From Chionoecetes opilio (Eukaryota; Arthropoda; Malacostraca; Decapoda; Majidae), in assembly GCA_016584305.1 (NCBI GenBank), contig JACEEZ010012801.1, positions 1 through 64,000 on the forward strand: a DNA stretch of 64,000 nucleotides, in the 5' to 3' direction. Position 1 is the stretch's first letter, and every line of letters begins with the position of its first letter. Below are positions 59,701 to 64,000 of this stretch, one piece after another. The position numbers and the translations under genes were made by a program. The notes beneath the pieces were generated by a model that was not told where the DNA came from, did not search any database, and saw nothing but the letters and a program-made list of their open reading frames with translations.

Positions 59701-60490
59701 CCTCATCTATGTTGGAAAGTCATCTATATGATGTTAAAAAAACACAAGCCTTTTGAAAGCCCTCCCAGTCTGCACGAGAGAGGCACCATTTTGGGAGACA
59801 TCGGGAAGGGGGCGAGGACACTGCTTTAAGTAGTATGGGATAATGGTCACTTCCCCGAAGAGAATCGGCCACCTCCCATGAGAAGTCGAGGGCGACCTGT
59901 GGACTGCAGAGTGATAGGTCAATAGCAGTCAATGTTCCCGTCTGAGAATGGAAATGTGTTGGTTCTCCCGTGTTTAATATATTTAAGTTGTTGCCATCTA
60001 TAAGAGTTACGAGAGAATCACCGCGACGATTTCTGGTGGAATCTCCCCACAGAAAATGCCGCCCATTCATGTCTCCAAGGAGAAAAAATGGACGGGGAAG
60101 CTGGCGGATAAGATCCTCAAGATCTTGGAGAGGTATGTCGTCATTTGGAGGTAGATATATTGAGCAGACAGTGTAGGTCTTGTGCAGATGGATCGATAAT
60201 GGACGACCTGCTACAGCCTGCAAGGGTGATTGCAGCGGGATGACAGTTAAGGGGACATCCCGACGATGGTAAAGGCCACAACCACCACTAAAGCCTCCAC
60301 CTTCTGGAGGTGGTGTGTGGACAGGTATAAAACCTGTCGGGCAAAGACACCTTCCCTGCCCTATCATTGTTTCTTGTAAACAGATAATTTCTGGGTCCAA
60401 CTCGTTGATGAGAAGGACTAGTTCCTCCCAATTTGCACGTAATCCACGAATATTCCATTGGAGGATTGAAGATGTTATTTCGTGCGTGAA
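56768..60490 (-). pseudogene. I-clade LINE ORF2 (endonuclease, RT, RNase H)
   Basis: The endonuclease at 59720-60490 has QWNIRG, ICLQET, FFLLGDMNGRHFLWGD and GSDHYPI. The RT at 57876-59441 has SPGQDDVPYAML, PIPKPGKN..NFRPISLTS, CGFRKHHSTTEAL, FFDLEKAYDTAW, GIPQGSVLS and catalytic YVDD (about 58465-58476). RNase H follows with FTDGSK, TAEVSAILYAL, FSDS and VPAHVGVAGNEEADAMA (all acidic residues present). The last block is LARLRIGHTLYIHGF..CDDC..LTVRHLLVECP. Breaks: TGA at 58767 and TGA at 57404, both where CGA (Arg) fits, a frameshift near 57960, and frame changes between 59441 and 59720. It is inactive as it stands. Confidence 0.85.
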
Positions 60491-62595
60491 GTTGATGCAG
60501 AAGCCTTACGGCTTGTAGACGCTGCGCTATTTGAAAGCCCAGCATCTTTTTTCTGTGTTGTAGAAGATGGTAAACTACTTTTCTGTACATTCCCAGATGT
60601 CGGTTGGCGCTTGCGTACATCCGGTGGTGAAATCGGGGTTCTCATACGAGGACCCGCGGCAGTAGTAGATACCGTATGTCCCACCAAAGATGCCGATTTA
60701 CTGACGGATGATTTACCACTTCTAGGTTTACTTATAGCTCCCGACGAGGGTCTTGAAGATTGCTTATCAGCATGGCTATCAACTGCTTGTGTGTCCATAA
60801 GTTGTATGACACCTTCGCCATCAGCGTGATGTAGAGCTGTGTCGCTAGCCGTTTCAGGGGTGGTAACAGGGGCAGTGATATTAGGAGTCACGGCAGGACT
60901 CCCACACCTATCAGTAGGTGTATCTTTACGCACGTCCATCACCTTCTGCTCAGCAATGGAGATTTTAGCCGGAGGGACGCCCACTGACTCTAAGGACTCA
61001 GTGGAACTGCGAGTTCGCTTCTGAGACTCCTTATTAGGATGGGATTCTGGGAGCCTCTTAGAGGAGGAGTCACTATTGTCATATTTCCCGCGAGCGGCAT
61101 GCACTACACTAGAGGTGGTTGGAGGCTCATTATGAGAAGAGTCAGCAGACTCCACAGAGTCGCAGGTCAATAGCGAGAACTTATTCTTCACTTGGATGGA
61201 AGGATTAGGTACAAGAGAATGTGGTGGTGGAACTGCAGCAGGCTGATTAGGAGTCTTAGGTGAAGAAGCAGCAGCCATCGCGGATGCGTAGGTCCTGCTT
61301 CCTCCCCCGCCTGCTTGTCTGTGGGAAAGTTCTCTTCTGGCGCTCCCAAGACTGATAAATTGGGAGTTGGCCAAATAAAGGATGTCTTCTTCCAATTTGT
61401 AAGTCCCACACTGTCGGGAACTCGGTGGGTGATCAACACGGCAGTGGAAGCAGTAGGGAGTTGATGTACAGTCAGCTGTGGCATGTGCACCCAACGCCGA
61501 GCATCGACCACAGCGAGGAGGGGATTTACAAAATTTTTTGCCGTGCCCAAAGCTGTAGCACTCATAGCACTGCATAGGGCGGTCGATAAAGGCTTTTATT
61601 TTTAGAGACTGGGGGCCGATCCTGATGGAATCGGGGAGACTTGATCCATAGAAAGTTATAATGATCATGTTTTTGCTTCCTCTGACCTGATAGACCTGTT
61701 TAACTTTTTCCGGGAACATGTTTAGTATTTATGCCTCCGAAAACTCAAAAAGGTCGTAGTTGTAGAGTACGCCTTTGCTGGTATTGAACTTTGGATGAGG
61801 TTTGATGGTATCGAAAATGTTGTCTTCGGTGATGGGCATGTGGAAGAGCATCCGAGCCTGAGTAAGGTCCTTGGCTCGGATTAGAACCCCCCTGCCATAC
61901 CTTTTCAGGTGGCCTTCCGGGATCATTCCAATTGCTTTCTCTAAGTACCGCGCGGCAAGGAAAAAGTTGCCACCACTTTCCTTATAATACGCCACGTACC
62001 AAGTAGGGGTAGGGCTGTGGCGGACAGGTGGAGTAGATGTAGTAGGTTTCTCAAAAGTGTTGGGGATGTAGTCATCAGGGCCGTCTCCAACGTTTACAGA
62101 GCGAATGAGTTCGGCTCTGTAATGTCTCGCTCCAATTTCCATCTTTGTGGCTTCCTCATAAGCAGAGGATGCATCATCTGCTGCAGCAAAATTTATGTAG
62201 CACCTATTTGATTGTCCATTGTCATTATAAATAAGACAGATGCGGCGAACCACACCATAAGCCTTGAAAATATCATGTAATGCTCTGTAAGACAAGGCCT
62301 GGGACACGTTGGACAGAAGCAAGGTGTCCAACGTAGAAGTGCCCCGAGGGCCAGGCTCGTCTCTCAATCCCTGTCTGCGTCCCTTGATGCGGGGACCGCC
62401 AGACCGGGGAGCTGAGGAGGAAGGGGCGGCTGCCCGCTTCGTGCCACGTCGGGCCTGGAAAGGCGCCAGAGTGGCAATGTGAGAGGATTCAATGGGAGAA
62501 GTCGAGGACAAGCGGACGTCAGGGAGAGAGGCAGGCCGGGGTAAATCTTTAGTTGTATACATAAACAAAATTACTTCACTTCCCCACGCCCCCAC
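60475..62595 (-). pseudogene. I-clade LINE ORF1 (RRM and CCHC knuckles), one internal stop
   Basis: One frame of about 707 codons, broken only by TAA at 61729-61731. The N-terminal half has an RRM-like domain (TLLLSNVSQALSY..IFKAYGVVRRICL, RCYINFAAADDA). The second half has three zinc knuckles: CYECYSFGHGKKFC, CGRCSALGAHATADC and CFHCRVDHPPSSRQC. Then a long Ser/Thr/Pro-rich tail ends at a stop at 60475. Such ORF1 proteins coat the element RNA. The end overlaps the ORF2 start at AAATAACATC; an ATGA stop-restart in an ancestor would need only a G in place of the second A of ATAA. Confidence 0.85.
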
Positions 62596-62635
62596 CCACC
62601 ACGGAGCCCAACGAGGGGAAGCTGTCTGTTGGGGA

Positions 62636-62813
62636 GCCCGTCAGGGTGGCAAGGTTGGTAGAGACGTGAGCTCGCAATGTGCAGCGTCCCTGTGCATTCG
62701 GTCAGCGGTTCAAGTCCGCCTAGTTCGTGCTGACGTGGCGGCGCTTTGTATAGTCAATAACCTTGTAGTTGGTACTTGCAAAGTGTCTAGATAGGATGAA
62801 AATCTTATCTTAT
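62636..62813 (+). mobile_element. tRNA-derived SINE, family 2, with 14-bp target duplication
   Basis: Starts GCCCGTCAGGGTGGCAAGG (A box TGGCAAGGTTGG), has a B box GGTTCAAGTCCGCC and ends GAAAATCTTATCTTAT. CTGTCTGTTGGGGA at 62622-62635 is repeated at 62814-62827. Same family as 15614-15792. Confidence 0.93.
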
Positions 62814-62827
62814 CTGTCTGTTGGGGA

Positions 62828-63190
62828 AGGACCTCACCCAACAGCTCCAGGGGTAGCAGGGAAGTATACGCTTCGGTTGCCTAGTGTGTGGTGGCAGCCG
62901 CGGGACCGATGCGGTGCCCACCAGGCAACCTCCGCTTGGCCCTAGCCAACGCATGACCAGCCGATTGATCCAGCGGGGCCACACTGGACCTCCCGTCTTA
63001 CCCCAACCCCCCTACCAAAGAAGCGTGTTGCCCACCGAAGGGAACTACAACCCGCCCCGCGGTGGACTCAACTTCCAGATAGAGGGGCGTGTGGGGAATA
63101 TACAGGATGCCACGCACGGCAAATACGTGGGGAGCGGAGCGTGAAGTATAAAAGGACGAAGAAGCGTGAGACGGAAGAGAAGGGTCTCAC
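62828..63190. other. GC-rich stretch, probable LINE 5' untranslated region
   Basis: Lies upstream of ORF1 on the minus strand and is GC-richer than the flanks. No motif proves the element boundary. Confidence 0.4.
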
Positions 63191-64000
63191 CGGGCCTAGA
63201 ATCGCCCTAATGCTGGGGTCACACATTGGCGAATCGGCTGCGCGAATGGCCGCGAAGCCTAAAAATGGCCGATTCTCCGTCCGTTACGATCAAAGCGCCA
63301 GGAATTCGCCCACGCATTCGCTTGCCTTCTCCTAGGTTCGAGAGGGTGACGCGCGGTCTGGCGCGCCATCTCAGGGGGTTGCCAGACCGCGCGAAACTTT
63401 TGAAAATTTCAAAACTTTCGCCAGTCAGCCTCGGAGAATCGGGTTATGGCGAATTATCGCAGTTGATTCGCGGGAAGGTCGTACGTGATTCGCTATTACC
63501 TGCGATAAAATAGCGTCCCTATTGCGTTCTATCGCCATAGGAACGCCAATAATGGCGATGTTGCGCGGGTGTATCTGGCAACTGCGGGTACTAACGATGT
63601 GGCAACGACGCATCTTCACGCATGCGCAGCTCGCTCGCCCCTAAGTACGAGCGACGGGCGACGCTCTTTCATTCTCACCCAGCCACTGCGCTTCACGGAC
63701 GTTCCCTCGCCACCTGATACACGTGCCCCTACCCCATCACCATGGTCAAAATACCCAAGAATGAGAATATAACCACCAAAAGGGCTCTTCTTCAGGAGCC
63801 CTCAATTTTTAACCTCAACACACTCTACAAACGTAACTAGGTATTATACCAATTAGTCAGTAAAATTTATTTAAAACTAACCCATTATTTCATTATCCAT
63901 AAAAAATACAGCCAGCCTTCCCTTAAAGACATAAGTATACATTTATTGAACAGAAACAGAAATATCAATTTCACCTGTTAGCCAAAATGCCAAAGGCATT
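63191..64000. other. no recognisable gene
   Basis: Starts with a GGGGTCACACATTGGCGAATC motif that looks like a MITE end, but I found no matching inverse end. The region is rich in GCGAAT/ATTCGC elements. An AGGGCTC..GAGCCCT hairpin lies at 63780-63803. The rest is AT-rich. Confidence 0.45.

Larger units (their letters stand above)
56580..62620 (-). mobile_element. I-clade LINE, near full length, decayed
   Basis: On the minus strand: ORF1 (RRM plus three CCHC knuckles), ORF2 with AP endonuclease, RT, RNase H and a C-terminal Cys-His block, then an ATCAATCAATCAAAT tail at 56582-56600. An RNase H together with a CCHC ORF1 points to the I group. About 6 kb is close to full length. A SINE sits in the presumed 5' untranslated region (62636-62813). 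Confidence 0.85.

Noticed and set aside
61188..61565. 125-aa ORF overlapping ORF1 on the same strand
   Set aside because: Shadow frame of the I-clade ORF1, which has zinc knuckles in the proper frame.
62648..62725. tRNA gene
   Set aside because: Head of a family 2 SINE with a 14-bp target duplication.
63780..63803. histone mRNA 3' stem-loop
   Set aside because: AAAGGGCTC..GAGCCCTC resembles one, but the loop is too long, the canonical six-pair stem with four-base loop is absent, and no histone ORF lies upstream.

Overview
This window is from a repeat-saturated animal genome, most likely an arthropod and probably a decapod crustacean. I infer that from very long (CT)n, (GA)n and (TA)n tracts, tRNA-derived SINEs, several LINE clades (RTE-like, CR1-like, I and I/Jockey-like), nested TIR transposons, and exons with canonical GT/AG splice sites. 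There are no operons, bacterial genes or CRISPR arrays. Nearly all recognisable coding capacity belongs to mobile elements. The only host-like coding pieces are one splice-flanked exon (9005-9479), one THAP-domain first exon (36177-36329) and a frameshifted KH-domain gene (29289-30560).

Layout. 1-3308 is AT-rich and simple repeat. 3310-8912 looks like damaged assembly: homopolymers are inflated, yet a full-length RTE LINE (endonuclease plus RT) can still be read at 3310-6780, and 8190-8912 is a garbled duplicate of the clean sequence at about 8926-9850. From 10.2 to 23.5 kb several RTE-like LINE copies are split by insertions: a 2.96-kb TIR transposon (10570-13530), two SINE families, a CR1-like LINE (17076-20350) that itself carries a hAT-like MITE, and a Helentron-like element.

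23517-35069 is an 11.55-kb composite flanked by TTAA, inserted in another RTE copy. It contains long inner inverted repeats, three copies of an AATT-flanked MITE, a foldback-bearing MITE with a 7-bp target duplication, the KH-domain gene, a Harbinger-like scrap and a broken gene of the same family as the one in the 10.6-13.5 kb transposon. 35-43 kb holds a THAP exon, an I/Jockey-like LINE and a third Helentron-like copy. 43672-46343 is a short LTR retrotransposon on the minus strand with CRE and TATA motifs in both LTRs. 50154-52440 is a second LTR-bounded element, set inside a (TA)n tract, with a 39-bp coding minisatellite. 53750-54379 is a Merlin-like element. 54757-56317 is the best RTE copy, with an intact RT ORF. 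56580-62620 is a near full-length, decayed I-clade LINE with RNase H.

The most unusual signal is a set of tiny palindromic insertions of 30 and 43 bp. They have 7-bp target duplications and the same termini as the 962-bp MITE at 28016-28977. One lies inside a transposase-like ORF, and removing it with one target copy brings the two halves of that ORF back into one frame.
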